From assembly GCA_013140465.1 (NCBI GenBank), contig JABFST010000176.1, positions 1 through 16,506 on the forward strand: DNA of 16,506 nucleotides, given 5' to 3'. The stretch's first letter is position 1; each line of letters begins with the position of its first letter. Origin of the DNA: Methylococcaceae bacterium (lineage in GTDB: Bacteria; Pseudomonadota; Gammaproteobacteria; Methylococcales; Methylomonadaceae). The notes under the pieces are model-generated. The model was not told the origin of the DNA. It saw nothing but the letters and a program-made list of their open reading frames with translations, and did not search any database. The position numbers and the translations under genes are program-made. Of this stretch, positions 9,077 to 15,014 are shown piece by piece.

Positions 9077-9112
9077 AAAAAGCGGGGCTGTCACAACAGC
9101 CCCGCTTTTTTT
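9077..9112 (+). terminator. Rho-independent terminator of glnK-amtB
   Basis: An 11-bp perfect G/C-rich stem AGCGGGGCTGT/ACAGCCCCGCT (9081-9091 with 9096-9106) with a 4-nt loop, a T-run after it and an A-run before it. It lies 22 bp after the amtB stop. The A-run could let it also act on the opposite strand. Confidence 0.92.
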
Positions 9113-9190
9113 GTGCGTGCCACAAACGTCGGACCCTGCATTGTATTCGGCTTAGCCTTGTGTACCCCCAGGGTTGAAACTCGGCCTTGG

Positions 9191-9234
9191 TGAGTTTTAA
9201 ATAGGGCATTATTGCAGCCGAAGTTAAGCGAAAT
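9191..9234 (+). repeat. 44-bp direct repeat, copy left of vapBC
   Basis: Matches 10106-10149 at 36 of 44 positions in the same orientation, best in the shared GTTAAGCGAAAT end. The two copies bracket the vapBC pair. The rest of 9113-9361 shows no gene; a weak dyad around 9282-9296 is the only other structure. Confidence 0.5.
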
Positions 9235-9361
9235 ACCTCCAGCCCCTAGGCTAGAGGGCAACGTCTAATGCCATTGTAGACCGATTAACAGTCGGTAGCC
9301 CTGTAAGCTGGACAATCAGTGCGTTTTCTAGCTCGGTTTCAGATGGATGTATGAATCCGAA

Positions 9362-9748
9362 TTAAGCTAAAAGCAAGTCCGTTTTTGAAAAGTCATCGCC
9401 CTTGAATAACAAGGGCTGATTCATGTATTTAGCGAGGGCATAACTGCAACAATCGCCAAAATTGAGTTTTGCGGGGTGTCTTCCTTTGCCGTATTCTTGC
9501 CAAGCGATTCTGGCAAGTTTGGCTTGCTGTTCATCAAAAGCAATAATTGTTGGTGCAATTATTTTCAGCAACTCATCATATTTTTTAGCCCCTAGTTCTC
9601 CGCCTTTGTATTCGATAACCATTGAGGATTCAACGATACTGACGGCGCTGATATAAATATCCTGAGCATCTGCCAAACGTCTTCTATAGCTTTCCACCTC
9701 TGGTTCATTCAATAAAATGGCTATCAAAACAGAAGAATCAACGACCAC
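9362..9748 (-). CDS. vapC: VapC-type PIN-domain ribonuclease toxin
   Basis: Toxin of a type II toxin-antitoxin pair; a metal-dependent ribonuclease. The 128-residue length is typical. PIN-domain acidic residues are all visible: Asp4 in MVVDSSVLIAIL, Glu40 in VSIVES, Asp99 in LNFGDCCSYALA and Asp118/Asp119 in LFKGDDFSKTD. It starts with GTG, and this codon overlaps the antitoxin stop by one base (TAGTG), so translation is probably coupled. The gene runs tail-to-tail with amtB. The RNA target is unknown; many VapCs cut initiator tRNA or the sarcin-ricin loop, but nothing here decides between them. Confidence 0.93.
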   Translation of the reverse strand: MVVDSSVLIAILLNEPEVESYRRRLADAQDIYISAVSIVESSMVIEYKGGELGAKKYDELLKIIAPTIIAFDEQQAKLARIAWQEYGKGRHPAKLNFGDCCSYALAKYMNQPLLFKGDDFSKTDLLLA

Positions 9749-9999
9749 TACTCATCCCCCCATAAACCCATTGGGCTTTGGTGGTAACCTAAAATTTCAT
9801 CAGCATCTCTAGGGTCGAGAACGGGCAAGCTGGCATATTCCTCAGAAATCTTTTTTATGGCTAGGTATCTTTCGTTTTTATCGCTGATTCCAGTGCTTAA
9901 GCGGTTGGCTTGTTGCTTAAACTTTGCCTCCAGTTCCTGTATTTGTTGCTGAATAATAGCCTGCGGCAAATTATCAGGGGCGTTAATAGTGATTTGCAT
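9748..9999 (-). CDS. vapB: VapB-like antitoxin
   Basis: Antitoxin partner of the downstream PIN toxin, 83 residues. The start MQITINAPDNLPQAIIQQQIQELEAKF suggests a short beta strand and helix for dimerisation and DNA binding, followed by a charged helical region. The C-terminal end LDPRDADEILGYHQSPMGLWGDE has the RDADEILGY motif common in antitoxins of this group, which contacts the toxin. AGGAG lies a few bases before the ATG at 9999. An extended -10 promoter embedded in an inverted repeat lies about 80 bp upstream and is probably bound by the VapBC complex. Assignment rests on size, order and the C-terminal motif; the exact antitoxin subfamily is not certain. Confidence 0.85.
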   Translation of the reverse strand: MQITINAPDNLPQAIIQQQIQELEAKFKQQANRLSTGISDKNERYLAIKKISEEYASLPVLDPRDADEILGYHQSPMGLWGDE

Positions 10000-10073
10000 C
10001 GATTGCTCCTAAAATTGAATAAACCGTTGATGTAAAAGTCATATTTATTTTGCCTCGTGCCGTTAAACCATTA

Positions 10074-10102
10074 ATCGGCTAATATTATACCAGTTAGCCA
10101 AT
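10074..10102 (-). promoter_or_regulatory. vapBC promoter with overlapping operator dyad
   Basis: On the minus strand an extended -10 TGGTATAAT (10092-10084) sits between the arms of an inverted repeat, 10074-10082 and 10094-10102, matching at 8 of 9 positions (ATTGGCTAA / TTAGCCGAT) with 11 bp between. The -35 is poor, as is common with an extended -10. A dyad over the -10 is what autorepression by a toxin-antitoxin complex would need. Transcript start is estimated near 10077. Confidence 0.6.
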
Positions 10103-10105
10103 AGT

Positions 10106-10149
10106 TGAGTTTAAAGCAGCGCATCATTGCAGCTTGAGTTAAGCGAAAT
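10106..10149 (+). repeat. 44-bp direct repeat, copy right of vapBC
   Basis: Partner of 9191-9234 (36 of 44 identical, same orientation). It begins only a few bases beyond the vapBC operator dyad. Confidence 0.5.
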
Positions 10150-10203
10150 GCACGCGCTACACGAACAGTAAAAAACTTGGTAACTATTCAGCATCCGGGG
10201 CAC

Positions 10204-10263
10204 AACAGCCGTTCGCTGAGCGGAACAGCCGTTCGCTGAGCGGAACAGCCGTTCGCTGAGCGG
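10204..10263 (+). repeat. Three exact tandem copies of a 20-bp unit
   Basis: The unit AACAGCCGTTCGCTGAGCGG occurs three times without spacers at 10204, 10224 and 10244, with perfect identity. The last copy overlaps the left arm of the 18-bp inverted repeat. Confidence 0.9.
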
Positions 10264-10287
10264 AGTCGAAGCGAACAAACCGGCTTC

Positions 10288-10333
10288 GACTCCGCTCAGC
10301 CTACGGTAAAGACTCCGCTCAGCCTACGGTAAA
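10288..10333 (+). repeat. Two exact tandem copies of a 23-bp unit
   Basis: A 23-bp unit starting GACTCCGCTCAGCC and ending GGTAAA is repeated exactly at 10288-10310 and 10311-10333. It contains the reverse complement of part of the 20-bp unit to its left. Confidence 0.9.
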
Positions 10334-10379
10334 TTTGACTTATTAGAAGTCGCTCTGAATAGTTACAAAACTTGTAAAC

Positions 10380-10471
10380 ATTCAGCCCCCTCCTTAAAAA
10401 GGAGGGGTTAGGGGGGGTTATTTAATACCCCCCCCTTTTTCAAGGGGGGGAGCTTGCGAGGGGGCCTGAAT
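10380..10471. repeat. G/C-run REP-like palindrome
   Basis: Runs of C and G (CCCCCTCCTT, GGAGGGG, GGGGGGG, CCCCCCCC, AAGGGGGGG) fold into nested hairpins. Outer arms ATTCAGCCCCCT (10380-10391) and AGGGGGCCTGAAT (10459-10471) are inverted repeats with one inserted base. It lies downstream of the mfnB operon end and could stop or stabilise that transcript. The rest of 10472-10528 shows nothing clear. Confidence 0.65.
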
Positions 10472-10528
10472 AAGTACAAAAACTTAATACGTTAGGGTAC
10501 AAAGTGTAAGGCTATCGCCCAACCCAAC

Positions 10529-11215
10529 TTAGCTTTTCTGCCCCCTCAGTGCACGCAAAACTTCAGCAACCGCCGCCGTGTCCAACTGCCCTACCCGATT
10601 ATGGTGTACGCACAAAGCCCCCCTAAAACCCAAGTAATCGGGCTGGTAAGGCAATAGCACGGGGATGTCCGCCAGCCGTAATGAACCCGCCAAACCACAT
10701 AGCAGATTTAACCCCTTAGCCGTGCCGACAAAATCGGCGATGGCATCAGCCGTGAGCAAGGTGCTTAAAGAGCCGCGCTGTTTGTCCATCGTGTCTAACA
10801 TTACGCCCTTAAATCCTGCCGCTTGTAACTGCGCCAACAGGCTATAGTCCAGCTCCGTATCAGCAAACATGACGGCGATTAACGCCAACTGTCGGGGTTT
10901 TAACTCGGCGAGTTTGCGCACAGTCGCTAGGCTATCGCCATTTGGAAAAATGCCTATCTTAATATAATCGACACCTGTCGCCGCCATTGCCAACACGGCG
11001 TTAAAAACTAACTCAGGCTGCATCGGCAAATCGCCTATGGTTGCGCTGACCGGACAGCGACCGCCAACTTGACCCACGATGGCTTGCACGGTGGCTATGT
11101 CCAACGCCCCTAACGCCCCGGCTGCGGCTTGCTTAAGGTCTATAATGTCCACGCCTTCCGCCAGCACCGACAAAGCTTCTGCCACGCTGTTCACGCTCGC
11201 CAACATGCCTGTCAT
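10529..11215 (-). CDS. mfnB: (5-formylfuran-3-yl)methyl phosphate synthase, MfnB/DUF556 family
   Basis: In methanogens MfnB makes 4-(hydroxymethyl)-2-furancarboxaldehyde phosphate from two glyceraldehyde 3-phosphates, the furan of methanofuran; methylotrophs use homologues for methylofuran. The 228-residue protein is a TIM-barrel of about the family length. The GVDIIDLKQAAAGALGA start carries Lys28, matching the Schiff-base lysine of the archaeal enzyme. Lys86 in DYIKIGIFPNG and Lys145 in MLDTMDK are the other conserved lysines, with Asp141 nearby. The ATG at 11215 overlaps the DUF447 stop (ATGA), with GGAGG 8 bases upstream; an internal ATG three codons later would match archaeal N-termini slightly better. 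It is the last gene of the operon. Function is from family homology. Confidence 0.9.
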   Translation of the reverse strand: MTGMLASVNSVAEALSVLAEGVDIIDLKQAAAGALGALDIATVQAIVGQVGGRCPVSATIGDLPMQPELVFNAVLAMAATGVDYIKIGIFPNGDSLATVRKLAELKPRQLALIAVMFADTELDYSLLAQLQAAGFKGVMLDTMDKQRGSLSTLLTADAIADFVGTAKGLNLLCGLAGSLRLADIPVLLPYQPDYLGFRGALCVHHNRVGQLDTAAVAEVLRALRGQKS

Positions 11216-11775
11216 GGCCTAGCCTCCGCTTTAAAGGCAGCAATCATCGCCATCAGCCAAGTCCACGCTTCCCATTCCCTAGGGCCTGCGGTTTTTTCCA
11301 ACGCGCTGCGCAAGTAATCAATTTCCGCCTCAATTTTTGCCAAGGGCAAATAGTTTAAGCGGCTGATTAAAATGGCGGCTTCCAACACCGCAAACTGGGC
11401 GCGGTTAAAACCCTGAAACGGGGCATGGTTGGCACTGTGTACGGCTTTACAGAACAGCTTGGGGCGCGTGGCATCCTCTTCTACACGCACCAGTTCAAGT
11501 TCTGTATGCGCCAAAGCCGCACATAAAACCGTACCACGGACAACATCTGCCGTGCGCAAAGGCCAAGTCCTGCGGCCTGTCAGGCATCCGGCAAAAATTC
11601 GGACATCATCGCAATGGTTTAACACGGCAGTTTGCGTCGCTAAAATATTGTCTAAGGTCGTTGATGGGCGAAAGGGCAAAATAATCACATCATCGCCAAT
11701 AAGATGGATGCCCATAGGGGCGATATGGGCAACGCCGCTGGCGTTTTGGGTGGTCACTAGGGTTTCTTGAATCAT
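11212..11775 (-). CDS. DUF447 family protein of the H4MPT/methylofuran gene set
   Basis: A 187-residue protein of the DUF447 family, found in methanogens and in methylotrophs with tetrahydromethanopterin. The fold is related to FMN-binding split barrels, but the reaction is not known to me. Recognisable blocks are MIQETLVTTQN...HIAPMGI at the start, FRPSTTLDNI (about 36-45), TGRRTW and the family's strongest motif HSANHAPFQGFNRAQFAVLEAAILISRL (about 114-141). The ATG at 11775 follows AGGA by 5 bases and is preferred to an upstream TTG at 11793. It overlaps mfnB by 4 bp, so the two are translationally coupled. It is separated from the DUF6513 gene by 113 bp containing a hairpin. Role in C1-cofactor synthesis is inferred from constant gene company. 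Confidence 0.85.
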   Translation of the reverse strand: MIQETLVTTQNASGVAHIAPMGIHLIGDDVIILPFRPSTTLDNILATQTAVLNHCDDVRIFAGCLTGRRTWPLRTADVVRGTVLCAALAHTELELVRVEEDATRPKLFCKAVHSANHAPFQGFNRAQFAVLEAAILISRLNYLPLAKIEAEIDYLRSALEKTAGPREWEAWTWLMAMIAAFKAEARP

Positions 11776-11846
11776 ATATGTCCTGTACGGCAATCGTGCG
11801 CCCGTCGGCTAGTTTGACGGCCTGTGCCTGTGTACGCTTAGGTCTG

Positions 11847-11862
11847 GGGTGTGCTTACACCC
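11847..11862 (-). other. Hairpin in the only gap of the cofactor operon
   Basis: A perfect 6-bp stem GGGTGT/ACACCC with a 4-nt loop lies between the DUF6513 and DUF447 genes. No T-run follows on the minus strand. It may tune expression of the last two genes or be chance. Confidence 0.25.
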
Positions 11863-11888
11863 TAACGGTATCGGGGGAATGAGGTGGG

Positions 11889-13280
11889 TTAATGCGGTTT
11901 CTGCAAAGTTGTCCCCGCTGGCTTAAAGCTGTGCAAGTCCACTTCTGGTTCAGTTTGGGTAGCGGCACACCCCCACGTCAAGGCTTGGTCTTGGGTAAAG
12001 CGTTTGCCTAATTGCCAGGCAATTTCGGCACGCGCCAGTTCTACGCCCAAATAAAACGCATGACCGCCATCGTTACCCACATTCAGTTGCGGAAATAAGG
12101 CAAACGGGTCGGTTGCCGTCAGCAAGCCATCGCGGTTAAACACATGCACGCCCTCGCTACTAGTTTGAATGCGGAAGCTGGGGTCTTTAATCTGGCTTGC
12201 CAGCTCTTGTATTTCTGCCAAGGTATACGGGAACGGCGCGGTCTCATGCACCGCCATTAAGCCCGGGTCGATATGCTTGGGCAAGGTGTTGTGGACTTTT
12301 GCCGCCGCCATAATGCGCCGCGCCAAGTCGGCTTCTTTAATCGCACGACACGCGTGGCGGCTGACTTCGGTAGCCAAAATATGGTTGATCGACAATTCTG
12401 AACACATCCCCAGCAGCAAGGCATTCATACCCGCCGTATCGGCATGGGTGAGTTCGGTGATATTGCCCACGCCCATCATGATCTCGACGTCGGGATGGCG
12501 TTTTCTGACGGTATGGTAACGCACAATCGAGTCGGTAAAGCCAAAATGCACGGGATCTAAGATAGGATCGACAATAAACGCACGGTTTTTGGCCTGCATT
12601 ATTGCAATCGCCCGATCTAAAGACGCCAAGTCTTCATGGGTTTCAGGAATTATTATCGGCGTTGCCGCCACTTCGTCGGCAATCCACAAAGTGCTTTCGT
12701 GCAAGCTGAGCATATAATCCGCGCCCGCCTTCGCGCCGCGCAACAAGTCGTCAGCCTCCAACGAATCAATGCTGACCATAAACCCTTGTTGCTTCAAACT
12801 ACCGATAACCGCTTCCAAATGTGGAAAATCGGTGCTGGGCAAACAGCCTATGTCAATCACATCCGCGCCGTTGTTTTTGTAGTAGTGCGCACGCTGTAGG
12901 ACATCGGCAACGCTGATATGGGGCGCATCGACAATCTCGGCAAAGATTTTGACGTGGTACTGGCTTAAATCCGGCTTTTGCGCCGCCTTGCCAAAATACT
13001 GCGGCAAATCTTTCAGTTCCTCAGGCCCTCTAACCACAGGCACACCCAATTGGCTGGATAAGGCCGCCAAATCGCCGCGACAACGGCCCGGCACAATAAT
13101 CCGATCTGCGCTAAACGTTTGGGGCAAACGTCTGGCGATCATCTCCGCCGTCATTAACGCCGCCACTTTCAAACCCAATTGATGCACGGTATAAGTGAAT
13201 GCTGGCTGCATTTTTTCCAAGATGCTGCGCAGTTGTTTTTCCGCCAGCTTGCCGGTCAGGAATAAGATATGTTCGCTCAT
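11889..13280 (-). CDS. DUF6513 / dihydropteroate synthase-related protein of H4MPT biosynthesis
   Basis: A 463-residue protein with an N-terminal DUF6513 region (about 1-95: ILFLTGKLAEKQLRSIL, RIIVPGRCRGDL) and a pterin-binding TIM-barrel (about 110-345). It matches the archaeal dihydropteroate synthase-related family and the Orf19-type proteins of methylotroph tetrahydromethanopterin clusters. Pterin-domain marks are GADVIDIGCLPS (138-149), VSIDS (169-173), VDPILDP (237-243) and MMGVGNITELTHAD (268-281). The C-terminal block NDGGHAFYLGVELARAEIAWQLGK is also conserved in this family as I remember it. FolP-type GGEST is replaced by GCLPS, so ordinary folate dihydropteroate synthase activity is unlikely. 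The ATG at 13280 directly abuts the flavoprotein stop (TAGATG), showing one operon. The exact reaction is not established to my knowledge. Confidence 0.88.
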   Translation of the reverse strand: MSEHILFLTGKLAEKQLRSILEKMQPAFTYTVHQLGLKVAALMTAEMIARRLPQTFSADRIIVPGRCRGDLAALSSQLGVPVVRGPEELKDLPQYFGKAAQKPDLSQYHVKIFAEIVDAPHISVADVLQRAHYYKNNGADVIDIGCLPSTDFPHLEAVIGSLKQQGFMVSIDSLEADDLLRGAKAGADYMLSLHESTLWIADEVAATPIIIPETHEDLASLDRAIAIMQAKNRAFIVDPILDPVHFGFTDSIVRYHTVRKRHPDVEIMMGVGNITELTHADTAGMNALLLGMCSELSINHILATEVSRHACRAIKEADLARRIMAAAKVHNTLPKHIDPGLMAVHETAPFPYTLAEIQELASQIKDPSFRIQTSSEGVHVFNRDGLLTATDPFALFPQLNVGNDGGHAFYLGVELARAEIAWQLGKRFTQDQALTWGCAATQTEPEVDLHSFKPAGTTLQKPH

Positions 13281-13826
13281 CTATCCGCCCTGCACCACTG
13301 CCAAACGCCGATTGACCGCGACAATCAGGCTATCAACACTGTCTACCACCTCGGTATAAGCAAAAGTGCTGATTTTGCGGGTGGCTTCCAAATCAATCGG
13401 GCGCGGATACACCATGACTTTTTTGCCTTTAGGGGCAGTGGTTTCCATTTCTGGGGCAATGTCGCACGGGTAAACAATACTGGGTACGCGGCATTTACCC
13501 GCTTGGGCATACAAGTTGGTGACTAAGGAATCGGCTATCCCCAACACGCATTTGGCTATCGTATTAGACGTGGCAGGTGCCATAACGAAAGTATGGTAAT
13601 AGCCTTTATAAAAATGCCCGACAGGGGGAGCTGAGGCCGCCTTATCCCGATAAACCGGCATTTTTACGCGGATGTCGTCCAAGTGGTAGCCATACATTTT
13701 GATGACTTCTTCCGCCGCCAAGCTCAAATACACGTCCACCTCATCCAAGGTCAGCAAAAATTCCAGACATTCTTCTATATAATGGCCTGAGCCGGTAAGC
13801 GCCCAAGCTAAGCGGGGTTTTTCCAT
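13281..13826 (-). CDS. Archaeal-type flavoprotein, probable dihydromethanopterin reductase (DmrB/AfpA-like)
   Basis: An FMN-binding flavoprotein (PF02441-like fold) found with tetrahydromethanopterin genes; a Burkholderia homologue, DmrB, reduces dihydromethanopterin. I place the start at ATG 13826 (181 residues). The frame runs open to ATG 13898, but that would leave 2 bp to the divergent folP start, would swallow a TATAAT box, and the family N-terminus is MEKPRLAWALTGSGHY. Visible marks are TGSGH (11-15, phosphate binding), PVGHFYKGYYHTFVMAPATSNTIAKCVLGIADSLVTN (about 68-104) and YPCD (119-122). It is the first gene of the operon and abuts the DUF6513 gene. Start codon context shows no strong Shine-Dalgarno. 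The reductase role is inference from family and context; other flavoproteins of this fold are decarboxylases. Confidence 0.8.
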   Translation of the reverse strand: MEKPRLAWALTGSGHYIEECLEFLLTLDEVDVYLSLAAEEVIKMYGYHLDDIRVKMPVYRDKAASAPPVGHFYKGYYHTFVMAPATSNTIAKCVLGIADSLVTNLYAQAGKCRVPSIVYPCDIAPEMETTAPKGKKVMVYPRPIDLEATRKISTFAYTEVVDSVDSLIVAVNRRLAVVQGG

Positions 13827-13857
13827 GACAACATTCAACAATCGACAGTAAGCGGGC

Positions 13858-13863
13858 ATTATA
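13858..13863 (-). promoter_or_regulatory. Candidate -10 box of the cofactor operon
   Basis: A perfect TATAAT reads leftward in the 74-bp gap between the flavoprotein and folP, flanked by the small dyad CGGG/CCCG. Transcript start would be near 13850 with a leader of about 24 nt. A -35 at the right distance is not convincing. Confidence 0.4.
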
Positions 13864-13900
13864 CCCGAATCTGTAGCCAACAAGGTGAGGAGCGCCAAAC

Positions 13901-14716
13901 ATGTCCAGTGACAACAAACCGCTGATTATGGGGATATTAAACGTCACCCCCGACAGTTTTTCAGACGGCGGCCAATTTATCCAGATACCTGCCGCCCTTG
14001 CACAAGTGGCGCAAATGCTGGCGGATGGCGCGGACATTATCGACATCGGCGGCGAATCCACCCGCCCAGGCTCTGAGGCGGTGGCCGCCGACGAACAAAT
14101 CCGCCGCGTCATCCCAGTCATCACCGCCATCCGCGCACAGCACAGTGATGTCACGATTAGCATAGACACGCGCTCTAGCGAGGTTGCCCAAGCCGCGTTA
14201 GCCGCAGGGGCCAATTGGATTAACGACGTATCCGCAGGGCAAACCGACCCTGCGATACTGACTGTTGCCGCCCAAACAGGCGCACCGATTATCTTGATGC
14301 ACAGCGTGGGTACGCCCAAAACCATGCAGGACAATCCGTTTTATAACCAAGTGGTTGAAGAAGTGCTTAGCCACTTGCAAGCACGCATCGCCGCCGCTTT
14401 AGCAGCGGGCATCAGCCACAGCCAGATTATGCTCGACCCCGGCATCGGCTTTGGCAAACGTAAAGAAGACAATCTGGCCTTGTTGGCACATTTGGCAGAC
14501 TTGGTTGGGCTAGGCTACCGCGTACTCTTAGGCACTAGCCGCAAACGCTTTATGGGATCGATATGCGCAGTCAGCGAACCCGCCGAACTCGTCACCGCCA
14601 CCGCCGCGACTACCGCTTTAGGGGTCATGGCTGGGGTGCAGTTGTTTAGAGTGCATGATGTTAAAGAAAACCGCCAAGCGGCGGATGTGGCGTTTGCGGT
14701 GAAGGGTAGTTACTGA
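13901..14716 (+). CDS. folP: Dihydropteroate synthase
   Basis: Condenses the pterin diphosphate with p-aminobenzoate (or, in methanopterin routes, a related arylamine). At 271 residues it is the normal length. Motifs are complete: MGILNVTPDSFSDGG (10-24), DIGGESTRPGS (48-58), SIDTR (87-91), ND (108-109), DPGIGFGK (179-186), GTSRKRF (211-217) and RVHDV (250-254). The MHSVGTPKTMQDNPFY loop differs from the common MHMQGTP form. GAGGAG lies 8 bases upstream of the ATG at 13901. It diverges from the archaeal-type cofactor operon across a short shared promoter region, and no glmM or ftsH neighbour is seen, unlike the usual folP location. It may serve tetrahydromethanopterin rather than, or besides, folate. 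Confidence 0.93.
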   Translation: MSSDNKPLIMGILNVTPDSFSDGGQFIQIPAALAQVAQMLADGADIIDIGGESTRPGSEAVAADEQIRRVIPVITAIRAQHSDVTISIDTRSSEVAQAALAAGANWINDVSAGQTDPAILTVAAQTGAPIILMHSVGTPKTMQDNPFYNQVVEEVLSHLQARIAAALAAGISHSQIMLDPGIGFGKRKEDNLALLAHLADLVGLGYRVLLGTSRKRFMGSICAVSEPAELVTATAATTALGVMAGVQLFRVHDVKENRQAADVAFAVKGSY

Positions 14717-14854
14717 TTAGAGTAGGTTTGGGAACAAGGCAACCGTAGAGACGCGATTTATCGCGACTGGATTTATTATTACCCCTGATAATTCAACTGG
14801 CTCACCATTTTCCATAAAATCAATTAATAAAAAACTTCGTTGAAATAGAAACAG

Positions 14855-14937
14855 AAAACGGGGGCAGGCCTCACAAATTACACTCCTATTGCTAAAAAAA
14901 AATTAAAATATAAAATGAAAGGCCTGACCCCGTCTTT
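14855..14937. repeat. REP-like element, GACGGGGTCAGGCCT family (diverged copy)
   Basis: Inverted arms 14858-14871 and 14920-14933 match at 13 of 14 positions (ACGGGGTCAGGCCT core), around an A/T-rich loop that includes TTACACTCCTATTGCTA. It shares arms and loop pattern with the copies after 16057. The 14717-14854 stretch before it shows no gene. Confidence 0.75.
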
Positions 14938-14939
14938 CA

Positions 14940-14977
14940 TGACCCCGTCTTTCAAGCGTGACCCCGTCTTTCAAGCG
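14940..14977 (+). repeat. Two exact tandem copies of a 19-bp REP-arm unit
   Basis: TGACCCCGTCTTTCAAGCG is repeated exactly at 14940-14958 and 14959-14977. Its TTCAAGCG end coincides with the left arm of the attC-like site that follows. Confidence 0.85.
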
Positions 14978-15014
14978 GGATGCCTAACGGCGTCCCTTAA
15001 CTCAAACGTTAACC
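14970..15014 (+). other. attC-like integron recombination site, outer left box replaced by REP sequence
   Basis: The order TTTCAAGC, stem GGGATGCC/GGCGTCCC (7 of 8, loop TAAC), TTAACTCAAAC, then GTTAACC follows the L''-L'-R' layout of attC sites; CTTAACTCAA(A/G)CGTTA is a familiar attC 3' end. The final box is GTTAACC instead of GTTRRRY, a one-base departure. The R'' box (RYYYAAC) expected just upstream is absent; a REP arm occupies its place. The box abuts the ATG of the next gene, as in gene cassettes. Confidence 0.45.

Larger units (their letters stand above)
10180..10366. repeat. Composite repeat bounded by perfect 12-bp inverted repeats
   Basis: GTAACTATTCAG (10180-10191) and its exact reverse complement (10355-10366) enclose tandem and inverted repeats. 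Inside is a perfect 18-bp inverted repeat (10255-10272 with 10283-10300, core CTGAGCGGAGTCGAAG) with a 10-nt loop. It has no coding capacity. The core resembles a dispersed intergenic repeat seen in several bacterial phyla. Confidence 0.7.

Noticed and set aside
10204..10333. Possible CRISPR array from regularly repeated units
   Set aside because: Units of 20 and 23 bp are directly abutting with no unique spacers, and no cas gene is present.
11776..11830. Protein-like minus-strand stretch VKLADGRTIAVQDIYD before the DUF447 gene
   Set aside because: Only about 25 codons are open between a stop and the DUF447 gene, in a different frame; too short to call a gene remnant.
13827..13898. N-terminal extension of the flavoprotein to ATG 13898
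   Set aside because: It would leave 2 bp to the divergent folP start, cover the TATAAT box, and add residues before the family N-terminus.
13741..14334. 197-codon minus-strand frame across folP and the flavoprotein start
   Set aside because: It overlaps two recognised genes and the divergent promoter gap; Ser/Ala/Cys-rich product without homology I recognise.
14724..14854. Search for a tRNA or small RNA between folP and the REP elements
   Set aside because: No cloverleaf, promoter or terminator could be recognised by eye.
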